Source of the DNA: Caldisphaera sp.
Lineage (GTDB): Archaea; Thermoproteota; Thermoprotei_A; Sulfolobales; Acidilobaceae
Direction of reading: 5' to 3'
DNA: 27,857 bases
Assembly (NCBI GenBank): GCA_002877855.1
Contig: PNIA01000020.1
Location: 1 to 27,857, forward strand
This document shows positions 18,070 through 25,737 of this stretch, in pieces (the stretch's first letter is position 1; each line of letters opens with the position of its first letter). The notes below the pieces were generated by a model that saw only the letters and a list, made by a program, of their open reading frames with translations, ran no database searches and was not told where the DNA came from. The position numbers and the translations under genes are program-made.

Positions 18070-18600
18070 CTAATAAGGCTCAAAACATTCTATATCTAAC
18101 ACGCTACCTGTCCTTTGTTCCTTAGGTTTCCATTTGACTTTAACTTTCATTCCAATTGCTTTTCCATTTATTACATCTTCAGGATCAATACATATTTTAT
18201 GGAATAACCCCGCAAACTCATATTCGTCATCTCTATATCCAGGTACATCGAGCTTTATTGTTCCAACAACAAGAGGCTTTGCTATTTTCTCTCTCTTTGA
18301 CGAAATGTACGTAATTGTTGCAGTATGTATTTGACCTGTTTGAGGCACCTCAACCCATTCAGATGTAGCCACGTGACACCATTCACAGTATGATCTAGGA
18401 GGTACAAATATTCTGCCACATTTTGGACATTTCCTTCCAAGTAACTTTCCTTCTTTTAATCCTATCAGGAACTTAGAAATGGTTGTTCCTGCAGCAAAGT
18501 CGTATTTTGCCTGAGGCCTATCTTCTACTAATCCGATCAAAGAATACATTTCATCTTCTTTTAGCTTAATTCCAGGTAATTTATTTATCTTTACACTCAT
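18070..18600 (-). CDS. DUF35 OB-fold protein with intact zinc ribbon
   Basis: This 176-residue protein has a rubredoxin-like zinc ribbon, CPKC at 58-61 and CEWC at 72-75, with FVPPR between the pairs. An amphipathic N-terminal helical part precedes it and an OB-fold follows to the end. This is the standard DUF35 layout. These proteins are not enzymes by themselves; they bridge or dock with thiolase-superfamily enzymes and contact the CoA moiety. The start is ATG at 18598-18600 with GGGGGGTGT upstream, overlapping the stop (18614-18616) of the thiolase-fold gene before it. The next DUF35 gene begins 10 bases after this one stops. Tight, regular spacing across all four genes indicates one operon and probably one protein complex in the cytoplasm. 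The partner choice between the two thiolase-fold proteins cannot be read from sequence. Confidence 0.9.
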   Translation of the reverse strand: MSVKINKLPGIKLKEDEMYSLIGLVEDRPQAKYDFAAGTTISKFLIGLKEGKLLGRKCPKCGRIFVPPRSYCEWCHVATSEWVEVPQTGQIHTATITYISSKREKIAKPLVVGTIKLDVPGYRDDEYEFAGLFHKICIDPEDVINGKAIGMKVKVKWKPKEQRTGSVLDIECFEPY

Positions 18601-18613
18601 GATTTACACCCCC

Positions 18614-19792
18614 CTAATTACTTAATACAATAACTGTTGCTGCTTGCATTAAATCACCCCAAGCATTAGCAACAGCTTTATGCACGGGTTTCTTAACCTG
18701 TCTTTTACCGGCTTCATATCTTAGTTGCCAGAATAGCTCTGCTACTTTCATAACTCCAGCGGCAGCAATTGGATTACCAACGCCTAATAGACCACCGCTT
18801 GGACTAGTTGGCAATTCTCCATCTCTATTAAAGTAACCTTCTTTGGCTAGTTTCCAAGCTTCGCATGGTCTTGCTAGCATTAATCCCTCAATGTGATGCA
18901 ATTCTTTATAATCGAAAGGATCATAAGGTTCTGCTACATCTATTTCTTTCCAGGGTTCTTCAATTCCAGCCATCTTATAAGCCATTCTTGCTGCATAATT
19001 AAGATATCTCGGAAAAGCAAGTTCTCTATTATACCAATGTTGATTCTCTAATGTAAACCCAATTCCATCAACCCACACTGGAGAATCTGTAATACCCCTT
19101 GCAACATCTTCAGATGCCATTACTAATGCTGCAGCCCCATCGGTTACAGGCGATATATCTAATAAGTTAACTGGCCATACAAGTACTTCACTTTTAAGAA
19201 CATCATCGACTGTTATATTTGCAGCAGTTAAAGCTGCTGGATGATCTAATGCATTTTTCTTATTTTTAACACTTACCAAAGCAATGTCTTCTTTCTTGGC
19301 TCCACATTTTGCCATATACCTTCTCATTTCCATTGCAAAAATCCAAATTAGGTTAGGATCTAATGGTCTTTCCAGTATCGGATCCCAGATATATTTAAAT
19401 ACATACTGTGGATGGGGATGAGCTGGACTCATTTTTTCTTCAGCTACAACTAAAACTTTTTTACATAGCCCACTTGCTACATGCCAGTAACCTGCTTCAG
19501 GAACAAAAACCCCTGTCCCTCCTCCTACATAAACCCTAGTCATTGGCTTATTTATGGCTCCAGAACCATCAGCCAAATATTCTCCTTTGAAGTGCATCCC
19601 ATCGAATGTATCAGGTGCAGATCCCATTACAACGCAATCTATGTCTTTTAAAGTTAGCCCAGCAGAATCCAAGGCCATTTTTGAAGCTTCCCAAGCCAAC
19701 TCCCTTGGTGTTTCCTGCGCTCTTCTCATAAACCTAGTCAATCCTGCACTAACAATTGCAACCCTATCTTTTACAAATAAATTAGATCTCAT
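18614..19792 (-). CDS. Thiolase-fold (SCP-x/Ltp-like) protein lacking catalytic residues, copy B
   Basis: This 392-residue protein has the thiolase superfamily fold. It starts DRVAIVSAGLTRF, the end of the first half contains TRVYVGGGTGV, and the C-terminal half has SPSGGLLGVGNPIAAAG. The nucleophilic cysteine of thiolases (in NACASG-like motifs) corresponds to G91. The histidine of the G-H-P motif is N340, and the second-cysteine region reads NAWGDL with no cysteine. Ordinary beta-ketothiolase chemistry is therefore unlikely. Lipid-transfer-protein aldolases such as Ltp2 share the fold, lack the cysteine and need a DUF35 partner, which fits the two DUF35 genes directly downstream. The start is ATG 19790-19792 with GAGGTGA upstream; a longer frame to 19861 would overlap copy A and lacks support. 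The substrate is unknown; a CoA-linked aldol or other C-C cleavage is inference. Confidence 0.85.
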   Translation of the reverse strand: MRSNLFVKDRVAIVSAGLTRFMRRAQETPRELAWEASKMALDSAGLTLKDIDCVVMGSAPDTFDGMHFKGEYLADGSGAINKPMTRVYVGGGTGVFVPEAGYWHVASGLCKKVLVVAEEKMSPAHPHPQYVFKYIWDPILERPLDPNLIWIFAMEMRRYMAKCGAKKEDIALVSVKNKKNALDHPAALTAANITVDDVLKSEVLVWPVNLLDISPVTDGAAALVMASEDVARGITDSPVWVDGIGFTLENQHWYNRELAFPRYLNYAARMAYKMAGIEEPWKEIDVAEPYDPFDYKELHHIEGLMLARPCEAWKLAKEGYFNRDGELPTSPSGGLLGVGNPIAAAGVMKVAELFWQLRYEAGKRQVKKPVHKAVANAWGDLMQAATVIVLSN

Positions 19793-19802
19793 ATATCTCA
19801 CC

Positions 19803-20957
19803 TCATATAGAAAGAAGCGCGACTGCGCTTGTATAAGTTGGAACACCCCTCCAACTTGCAACTAAAGCCTTAGAAACACCTTTTAATTGGTGTAAACCAG
19901 CTTGATTTTTAAGTTGCAAATACGCCTCAAGCAATCTAGCCAATCCAGTTGCCTCAAGCTGTACTCCCATTGATAGGCTACCCCCACTTGGATTAACTGG
20001 TTTATAACCGTTGAAGTTAAAATCACCTTTTTCTAACATTTTATGGGCTTCACCTTCCTTTGCAATCATTAATTCTTCCAAAGATAATAGTTCCATAAAG
20101 CTAAATCTATCCTCTACCTCGGCAAAATCAAAGTACTTATCAGGGTTACCATCAATTCCAGCCAATTTATATGCCATTAATGCAGAGTTTTTCATGGATT
20201 TCATTCGTCCCCATTCATGCCATTCAGTTACCCCAGTACCGGTTTCTGTTGAATAGCCAATACCATTTAACCACACAGGGAAATCCGTATATTTTCTAGC
20301 AACTTCTTCGCTTGCTAATACAAAAGTAATTGAAGCATCACTAAATGGAGCAATTTCGTACTCTGACATTGGATATATAGAATAGGGATAAGATAACACA
20401 TTATCTAAGTCAATCCTTGTTGAAAAGGAAGCCCTTTCATTCCTTAATCCATTTGTTTTATTTTTAACCGCAACCATTGCTAAATGCTCCCTTTTTACGT
20501 TATTCCTATTCATATATGCTATTGCATCTAGGCCAGCATAAAACAATGGATTTTTTGTATCTAAAGGCCTAACATATAAAGGATCCAATGCAAATCTATA
20601 AATATCTTGTAATGTTTTTATTTCGCTCGGTTTTCCATGAGATTCTACTGCTACTACATTAAAGTGACCTGTTTTTATTAACATAAATGCATGGGCTATA
20701 CCTTGTAATCCATCACCAGAAACGGTATAAGTAGGTCTTAAAGCACCTCCTATAGGTTCTGGTGCAAATTCATCTGCTATAGCAATTCCTTCCCACATAT
20801 CTTCTTGGCAATCAACAAATGCGTCAATATCTTTTCTTGGGTCTAAATTCGAATATGCCCTTGATGATGATTCGAACATCATATCTTGGAAGGAAATATC
20901 TATTGTTTGGGGTTTAAAACCATACCAACCCGCTCCAACTATAGCTACTCGCGACAT
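19803..20957 (-). CDS. Thiolase-fold (SCP-x/Ltp-like) protein lacking catalytic residues, copy A
   Basis: This 384-residue protein is a distant paralogue of copy B and the first gene of the operon. It has the same frame of thiolase-fold landmarks: SRVAIVGAGWYGF at the start, TYTVSGDGLQG where the nucleophile loop should be, and NPSGGSLSMGVQLEATGLA where G-H-P should be. Ser80 occupies the cysteine position, and the His-Pro pair is replaced by Val-Gln. The second cysteine region, SWRGVPT, has none. Loss is thus independent in detail from copy B, and both copies retain a well-kept fold, which argues for a selected new function rather than decay. ATG 20955-20957 is preceded by GGGTGT; the frame could extend to 21032 but that would cover the promoter. 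It ends 10 bases before copy B starts, with the stop inside the next ribosome binding site. A heteromer with copy B and the DUF35 proteins is likely. Confidence 0.83.
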   Translation of the reverse strand: MSRVAIVGAGWYGFKPQTIDISFQDMMFESSSRAYSNLDPRKDIDAFVDCQEDMWEGIAIADEFAPEPIGGALRPTYTVSGDGLQGIAHAFMLIKTGHFNVVAVESHGKPSEIKTLQDIYRFALDPLYVRPLDTKNPLFYAGLDAIAYMNRNNVKREHLAMVAVKNKTNGLRNERASFSTRIDLDNVLSYPYSIYPMSEYEIAPFSDASITFVLASEEVARKYTDFPVWLNGIGYSTETGTGVTEWHEWGRMKSMKNSALMAYKLAGIDGNPDKYFDFAEVEDRFSFMELLSLEELMIAKEGEAHKMLEKGDFNFNGYKPVNPSGGSLSMGVQLEATGLARLLEAYLQLKNQAGLHQLKGVSKALVASWRGVPTYTSAVALLSI

Positions 20958-21038
20958 TAGCACACCCGTATTTATTTTGTATGATACTTGTATAAATACT
21001 CTGGCCATATAAATATACATAATAGTGTACAAAGATAG
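20958..21038. promoter_or_regulatory. Divergent promoter region between the thiolase-fold operon and a CoA ligase
   Basis: This 81-base gap carries opposed TATA boxes. On the minus strand TTTATAC near 20990-20997 would start transcription about 20967 for the thiolase-fold operon. On the plus strand TATAAATA at 21008-21015 would start it about 21038, directly at the GTG of the ligase, giving a leaderless mRNA. The boxes lie about 15 bases apart, so the two promoters may compete or be controlled together. Confidence 0.5.
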
Positions 21039-23024
21039 GTGGAGAAATTGGTGTATGAGTGGTATCCCCCAGAAGAAATTAAAGGAAATGCCAATGTAAC
21101 CTCTTTTTTGGAAAAATATAATATAAATTCTTACAGTGATTTAGTTAAGAAAAGCCAAGATGATTTAAATTGGTTTTGGGGCAATCTACCAGATTGGTTA
21201 GAATTAGACTGGTTCAGAAAGCCAGAAAAAACTTATGACACTAGCCAAGGAATAGAATGGACAAAATGGTATATTAATGGTAAAATTAATGTGGCTTATA
21301 ATGCGTTAGATAGAATAATAAACAAAGGTTACGGGAATAAAACAGCTATGATTTGGTATGGAGAAGATGGAAAAACTGTAAAACTAACATATTTTGAGAT
21401 GCTCGATTATGTGAATAAGCTATCTAATTATTTAAGAGAAATAGGTGTAAAGAAAGGTGATGTAGTTTCTATATATGCTCCGTTAATGCCTGAAACAGTA
21501 ATTGGCATGTATGCGGCTTTCAAAATTGGAGCAATAGCCAATCCTATATTTAGTGGATTTGCTCCAGAAGCTGTAGCAGAAAGAATAAAGTCAGCAAACT
21601 CTAAAGTACTAATTACTTCTGACGGATATTATAGAAAAGGAAAAATTATAGAATTGAAGAAAAACGCCGATGAAGCCATTAGTCTTTCGAATGTTAATTT
21701 GACTGTATTGGTTGCAAGAAGGTTTGATAAGTTAAATATAGAATGGAACGATAAGAGAGATGTTTGGTTTGATAATGCAATAAAAGGGAAAAGCTCTAAA
21801 TTTGAAACTGAAGAAACAGATGCTGAAGATCCAGCATTGCTCATGTTTACAAGTGGAACTACAGGAAATCCAAAAGGTGCCGTAATAAGTCATGCAGGAA
21901 CTATTTTGCAGCCAGCAAAGGAGCATTACTTTAATCTAGACATAAAGCCTGCATGGGAGAAAGGCTATAATGATATTTTATGGTGGATAACAGATATCGG
22001 ATGGATGATGGGTCCGTGGCAAGTAGTGGGAACACAAATTTTAGGAGCTACTCATTTCTCATTAGAAGGAGCTTTAGATTATCCAAATAAAGATAAAGTA
22101 TGGGATTTAATAGAGAAGTTCAAGATAACGCATTTGGGTTTTGCTGCAACTGCAGCAAGATTGTTAAAAGCATTAGGTAATGAAAATGTAGAAAGACATG
22201 ATTTAAACTCTTTAAGAGCATTTGGGAATACAGGCGAACCAATAGATGAAGATACATGGTTTTGGGTAATGAGAGACGTTGGAAAAGAAAAGAGACCATT
22301 AATAAACCTAAGCGGAGGAACGGAAATATTAGGTTGCTTTTTATTGCCTAGTCCAGTTGTTAAACTAAGACCATCAACTCTTTGGGGTCCAGGATTGGGT
22401 ATGAGCGTTGATGTATACGATGATTATGGTAATCCAGTAAAAGGTAAAGCTGGATATCTGGTCGCAACTAAGCCTTCTCCAAGTATGACTAGAGGATTAT
22501 GGAAGGATCCAAAAAGATATATAGAAACATATTGGAGTACCTTTAAAGGAGTTTGGTTCCACGGAGACTACGCATTAATAGATGAGGAAGGATTGTGGTA
22601 TATTTTAGGAAGAGCAGATGATGTAATAAAGGTTGCAGGTAAAAGGGTAGGTCCAGCAGAAATAGAAACAATAATAAATTCCCATGATTCCGTTGCCGAA
22701 AGTGCTTGTATCGGATATCCAGATTTTATTAAAGGTGAAGTTATAGTTTGCTTTGCAATACCAAAACCAGGTAAAGATATAGGCAACAAGGAAACCACGG
22801 AAATGAAAAATATGATCTCATTAAAACTTGGAAAGCCCTTTGAGCCAGAGCAAATAGTAAAGATTAAAGATTTACCTAGAACAAGAAGCGGAAAGATAAT
22901 GAGAAGAATTATTAGAGACGTTGCTAAAGAAGGTAAAGCAACAATTTCTCCAGTAGTAGAAAATCCAGAATCAGTAGAAGAGGTTAAGAAGGCCATCCAA
23001 GAACTTAAATCTTTAATGAAATGA
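21039..23024 (+). CDS. Acetyl-CoA synthetase-family ligase with opened acyl pocket (candidate 4-hydroxybutyrate--CoA ligase)
   Basis: This 661-residue AMP-forming ligase belongs to the same broad family as the 12795-14690 gene. FTSGTTGNPKG (A3) is at 270-280, FHGDYALIDEEG (A7) and GRADDVIKVAGKRVG (A8) follow, and the catalytic lysine in RTRSGK is K619. The acyl-pocket motif that is DTWWQTE in Salmonella Acs reads NLSGGTE here (423-429): the pocket tryptophan is replaced by G426 and its neighbour by S425. A Trp-to-Gly change at this place is known to admit C4 and longer acids, so 4-hydroxybutyrate, butyrate or crotonate are plausible; the 4-hydroxybutyryl-CoA dehydratase in the window supports the first. 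The GTG at 21039 fits a leaderless start from the TATA box at 21008-21015, but TTG 21048 or GTG 21051 behind AGGTGGA are alternatives. The gene diverges from the thiolase-fold operon. Confidence 0.85.
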   Translation: MEKLVYEWYPPEEIKGNANVTSFLEKYNINSYSDLVKKSQDDLNWFWGNLPDWLELDWFRKPEKTYDTSQGIEWTKWYINGKINVAYNALDRIINKGYGNKTAMIWYGEDGKTVKLTYFEMLDYVNKLSNYLREIGVKKGDVVSIYAPLMPETVIGMYAAFKIGAIANPIFSGFAPEAVAERIKSANSKVLITSDGYYRKGKIIELKKNADEAISLSNVNLTVLVARRFDKLNIEWNDKRDVWFDNAIKGKSSKFETEETDAEDPALLMFTSGTTGNPKGAVISHAGTILQPAKEHYFNLDIKPAWEKGYNDILWWITDIGWMMGPWQVVGTQILGATHFSLEGALDYPNKDKVWDLIEKFKITHLGFAATAARLLKALGNENVERHDLNSLRAFGNTGEPIDEDTWFWVMRDVGKEKRPLINLSGGTEILGCFLLPSPVVKLRPSTLWGPGLGMSVDVYDDYGNPVKGKAGYLVATKPSPSMTRGLWKDPKRYIETYWSTFKGVWFHGDYALIDEEGLWYILGRADDVIKVAGKRVGPAEIETIINSHDSVAESACIGYPDFIKGEVIVCFAIPKPGKDIGNKETTEMKNMISLKLGKPFEPEQIVKIKDLPRTRSGKIMRRIIRDVAKEGKATISPVVENPESVEEVKKAIQELKSLMK

Positions 23025-23088
23025 TAATTTTCAATAGCAAGCTTAATAATTAAATAATTTAATAACACATTTTTATAGGAGGCTAAAA

Positions 23089-24003
23089 ATGAAAATAGCA
23101 GTTATAGGTGGCTGTGGATCTGTTGGATCATTTATATCTTTGTTATTAAGTAATATTGGAATCGATGTTACTGTTGTTGATAAAAGGCAATTGAATTGTG
23201 AATTAAAAGAAATAAGTGTAATAAATATCGGTAAAAGTAAATTAGAGGTTTGTGGCTATGATTCATTAAAAAATAATTATTTCGATCAAATAATTTTTGC
23301 TACAAAGGCTTATGATGTAAAAAATGCTATAGAGCATTTAAAGGAAAATAATATAGATGCTGAGACAGCTATATCTTTGCAGAATGGATTAGGATCAGCG
23401 GAAGAACTAGAAAAAATTTATAAAAATGTTGCAATTTTGATTATTTATTCTGGACTTCAGTATTTAGATAAATGCAAATCTATATTTCATGGAGGTAGAT
23501 CTATAATTATAGGTTGTAAAAATAATTGCATGGATAAACTAAATTATTGGGAAAGAGTAAACAATAATTTTAAAATAAAAATTGTAGAAAACATAGAGCC
23601 TTATAGATGGATGAAACTAGCTATAAATTCAGCTATAAATCCTCTTAGTGTGCTGATATGGAACAGAAATGGGAAGATAATTGATAAGGGAGAAGCATTT
23701 GATTTAGCAATTAATATTGTCAAAGAAACATCATATGTTGCGGAAAAACTAAATATATCCTTATTGGAAGATCCTATAAAAATGTTAATCGATACTATTA
23801 GAGAAACATATAATAACTGTTCTTCAACACTTCAGGATATTTATTATGGAAGAAAAACTGAATTAGATTACATTAATTTGGCAATATATAACAAAGCAAA
23901 AGAGATAGGCTTTGAGGCTAAATATAATTATTTTGCCTATATAGCCGTAAATTTGATATCAGAAAATATAAAAAAATTTGATTATCCGTGTAAAGAGAGT
24001 TAA
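23089..24003 (+). CDS. panE: 2-dehydropantoate 2-reductase (ketopantoate reductase)
   Basis: This 304-residue protein matches the PanE/ApbA family in length and motifs. The N-terminal NADP-binding loop GGCGSVGS is at residues 7-14, and FATKAYDV (70-77) and LQNGLG (97-102) are the usual second-half Rossmann motifs. The catalytic lysine is K176 in RWMKLAINSAINPLS, with N180 and N184, and the substrate-binding glutamate is E258 in GRKTELDYIN. It reduces ketopantoate to pantoate with NADPH, the committed supply step for pantothenate and CoA in archaea; it would be cytoplasmic. The ATG at 23089 has a classical GGAGG at 23080-23084, unlike the GGTG sites elsewhere. It lies 64 bases after the CoA ligase on the same strand, so co-transcription is possible. 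A role in CoA supply suits the CoA-thioester genes around it. A close relative with another 2-keto acid substrate is possible but less likely. Confidence 0.88.
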   Translation: MKIAVIGGCGSVGSFISLLLSNIGIDVTVVDKRQLNCELKEISVINIGKSKLEVCGYDSLKNNYFDQIIFATKAYDVKNAIEHLKENNIDAETAISLQNGLGSAEELEKIYKNVAILIIYSGLQYLDKCKSIFHGGRSIIIGCKNNCMDKLNYWERVNNNFKIKIVENIEPYRWMKLAINSAINPLSVLIWNRNGKIIDKGEAFDLAINIVKETSYVAEKLNISLLEDPIKMLIDTIRETYNNCSSTLQDIYYGRKTELDYINLAIYNKAKEIGFEAKYNYFAYIAVNLISENIKKFDYPCKES

Positions 24004-24024
24004 AATATTAAAAGTTAATCTTAT

Positions 24025-25686
24025 TTAAGTAAATATATCTTTATATTGATTTTTTATCGTTTTTTTATCAAACTTACCTGTGCTAGATTTCGGAATCTCA
24101 TTTACAAAAAATATCTTATCTGGGATTTGCCATTTAGCAAATTTTTTCATTAAATGTTCTTTCATATCTTCTTCGAGCTTATTTCTATCATATTCTTTAA
24201 ATTCAGGTCTTAAAACAACAAGTGCAATTGGCCTTTCCTCCCATTTGGGATGTGGAACGCCAACTACAGATGCCTCTAAAACAGCTGGATGGGCCATCAG
24301 ATAATTTTCTAAATCTATGCTCGATATCCATTCACCCCCACTTTTTATTAAGTCCTTTATTCTATCTACAATTTTTATATAGCCATTTTCATCTCCAACA
24401 GCCGCATCACCAGATTTCCACCAAAAATCTTCATTAAATTGCTCATTGCTCCTTTCATCATTATAATATTGCTTTGCAATCCATGGACCTTTTATTAATA
24501 ATTCACCTATACTTTTTCCATCCCATGGAATTTCATTTCCAGCTGGATCAACAATTTTAACTTCTACACCAAATACAGGTAAACCCTGCTTACGAGCATT
24601 TTCTAATCTAAATTCATCTGGCATTTTTTCAATTTTCTTTTTATTTAAATTAGCTAAAACTAATGGACTGGTTTCTGTTGCACCATAGGCATGTATTATA
24701 TTGATTCCAAAATCCTTTAATCCCTTTATTAAGGCTATTGGTGGTTCTGTTGCACCAGATACCATTCTTAATTTTTCAAAATATGGCTTTGGATTTGTTT
24801 TTTTAAGAACTTCTAATAATGGCATCAATATAGCAGGTGCTGCAGCTCCAACAGTAACTTCTTCGTTAATTAAAATGTTGGCTAGACTTTCGGGAGTATA
24901 TCTTCCTGGAAAAACTAGTTTAGATCCCATCATTGATGCTGCTATATGAACACCCCATCCATTTGCATGAAATAGAGGAACTATAGCAATAAAAGTATCT
25001 GATGGATCCATTTTTAATACTGTATTAATTCCCCATGCGTGTAAAATTAAGCTTCTGTGAGAATAATAGACCCCTTTTGGCTTACCAGTTGTCCCAGATG
25101 TGTAGCAAGCAGTTGCTGCTGATTTTTCATCAATTTCTTGGAATTTTCTAACACTTGGATTTTCATTTACAAGATCTTCATAGTGATATAACTTAATTCC
25201 TAAATTTAGGTTATTCATTATAGAAGGATCATCACCCATTATAACGGCAAAGTTTAATTTAACGTCTTTAATTATTTGCTGACCTATTTGCAATAAAGAA
25301 TCATCTACAAACAATGCCTTTGCCTGAGAATGTCCTAATATATATTCTAAGTCTGTATAGTGAAGTCTCTGATTTAATTGCAACATAACAGCTCCAATTC
25401 CTGTTATTGAAAAATAAGACTCATAATATCTGTGATCGTTCCAACCTAATACTGCAATTCTATCTCCAGAATTTATGCCCAATTTTTCTAATGCATTTAC
25501 CATAGATTTTACTCTTTTGGATACCAATTCATAGTTTAATCTATGTACTTTACCTCCTTGCAAATTTCTATAGGAAACAACTTCTGTGTCTGGATGTACC
25601 TTACCTATATAATCAACTATTTTCCATAAATTTAACTGATAATCATCATTGACCGTAGATGGAAAACCTTTTACTATCTTCTCCAC
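24025..25686 (-). CDS. Medium/long-chain fatty-acid-type acyl-CoA ligase
   Basis: This 553-residue AMP-forming ligase is of the FadD/AlkK-like type rather than the acetyl-CoA synthetase type: it lacks the long N-terminal block and the Trp pocket motif. CYTSGTTGKPKG (A3) is at 194-205, HAYGATETSP is A5, WKSGDAAVGDENGYIKIVD spans A7, and KDLIKSGGEW is the A8 hinge. The catalytic lysine is K538 in KSSTGK, 16 residues from the end. It would activate fatty or aromatic acids to CoA esters for beta-oxidation in the cytoplasm. The start is GTG 25684-25686 with GGGTGA upstream, and TATTTATATA at 25721-25730 gives a likely own promoter. It follows the dehydrogenase/hydratase fusion by about 50 bases and converges with the ketopantoate reductase, the two stops being only 21 bases apart. 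Chain-length preference cannot be read here. Confidence 0.88.
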   Translation of the reverse strand: MEKIVKGFPSTVNDDYQLNLWKIVDYIGKVHPDTEVVSYRNLQGGKVHRLNYELVSKRVKSMVNALEKLGINSGDRIAVLGWNDHRYYESYFSITGIGAVMLQLNQRLHYTDLEYILGHSQAKALFVDDSLLQIGQQIIKDVKLNFAVIMGDDPSIMNNLNLGIKLYHYEDLVNENPSVRKFQEIDEKSAATACYTSGTTGKPKGVYYSHRSLILHAWGINTVLKMDPSDTFIAIVPLFHANGWGVHIAASMMGSKLVFPGRYTPESLANILINEEVTVGAAAPAILMPLLEVLKKTNPKPYFEKLRMVSGATEPPIALIKGLKDFGINIIHAYGATETSPLVLANLNKKKIEKMPDEFRLENARKQGLPVFGVEVKIVDPAGNEIPWDGKSIGELLIKGPWIAKQYYNDERSNEQFNEDFWWKSGDAAVGDENGYIKIVDRIKDLIKSGGEWISSIDLENYLMAHPAVLEASVVGVPHPKWEERPIALVVLRPEFKEYDRNKLEEDMKEHLMKKFAKWQIPDKIFFVNEIPKSSTGKFDKKTIKNQYKDIFT

Positions 25687-25720
25687 TTTAAATTCACCCT
25701 TTTACATAAATACAAAAAAG

Positions 25721-25730
25721 TATATAAATA
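25721..25730 (-). promoter_or_regulatory. TATA box of the fatty-acid-type CoA ligase
   Basis: TATTTATATA on the minus strand would start transcription near 25700, immediately ahead of the GGGTGA ribosome binding site and GTG start. The gene may therefore be expressed separately from the fusion gene upstream. Confidence 0.45.
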
Positions 25731-25737
25731 TTTATTG

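Noticed and set aside
19793..19861. Longer N-terminus for thiolase-fold copy B, overlapping copy A
   Set aside because: GAGGTGA sits just before the ATG at 19792, and the extra residues do not resemble the family; they are the antisense-free tail of copy A read in another frame.
18614..20957. Annotation as acetoacetyl-CoA or 3-ketoacyl-CoA thiolase
   Set aside because: Both proteins lack the nucleophilic cysteine and the G-H-P histidine, so assigning ordinary thiolase activity from the fold alone would be misleading.
20958..21032. Longer N-terminus for thiolase-fold copy A
   Set aside because: It would run through the likely promoter, and GGGTGT directly precedes the ATG at 20957 where the conserved fold begins.
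22568..23068. 166-codon minus-strand frame over the end of the CoA ligase
   Set aside because: It mirrors the conserved ligase C-terminal domain; composition and lack of motifs mark it as a shadow.
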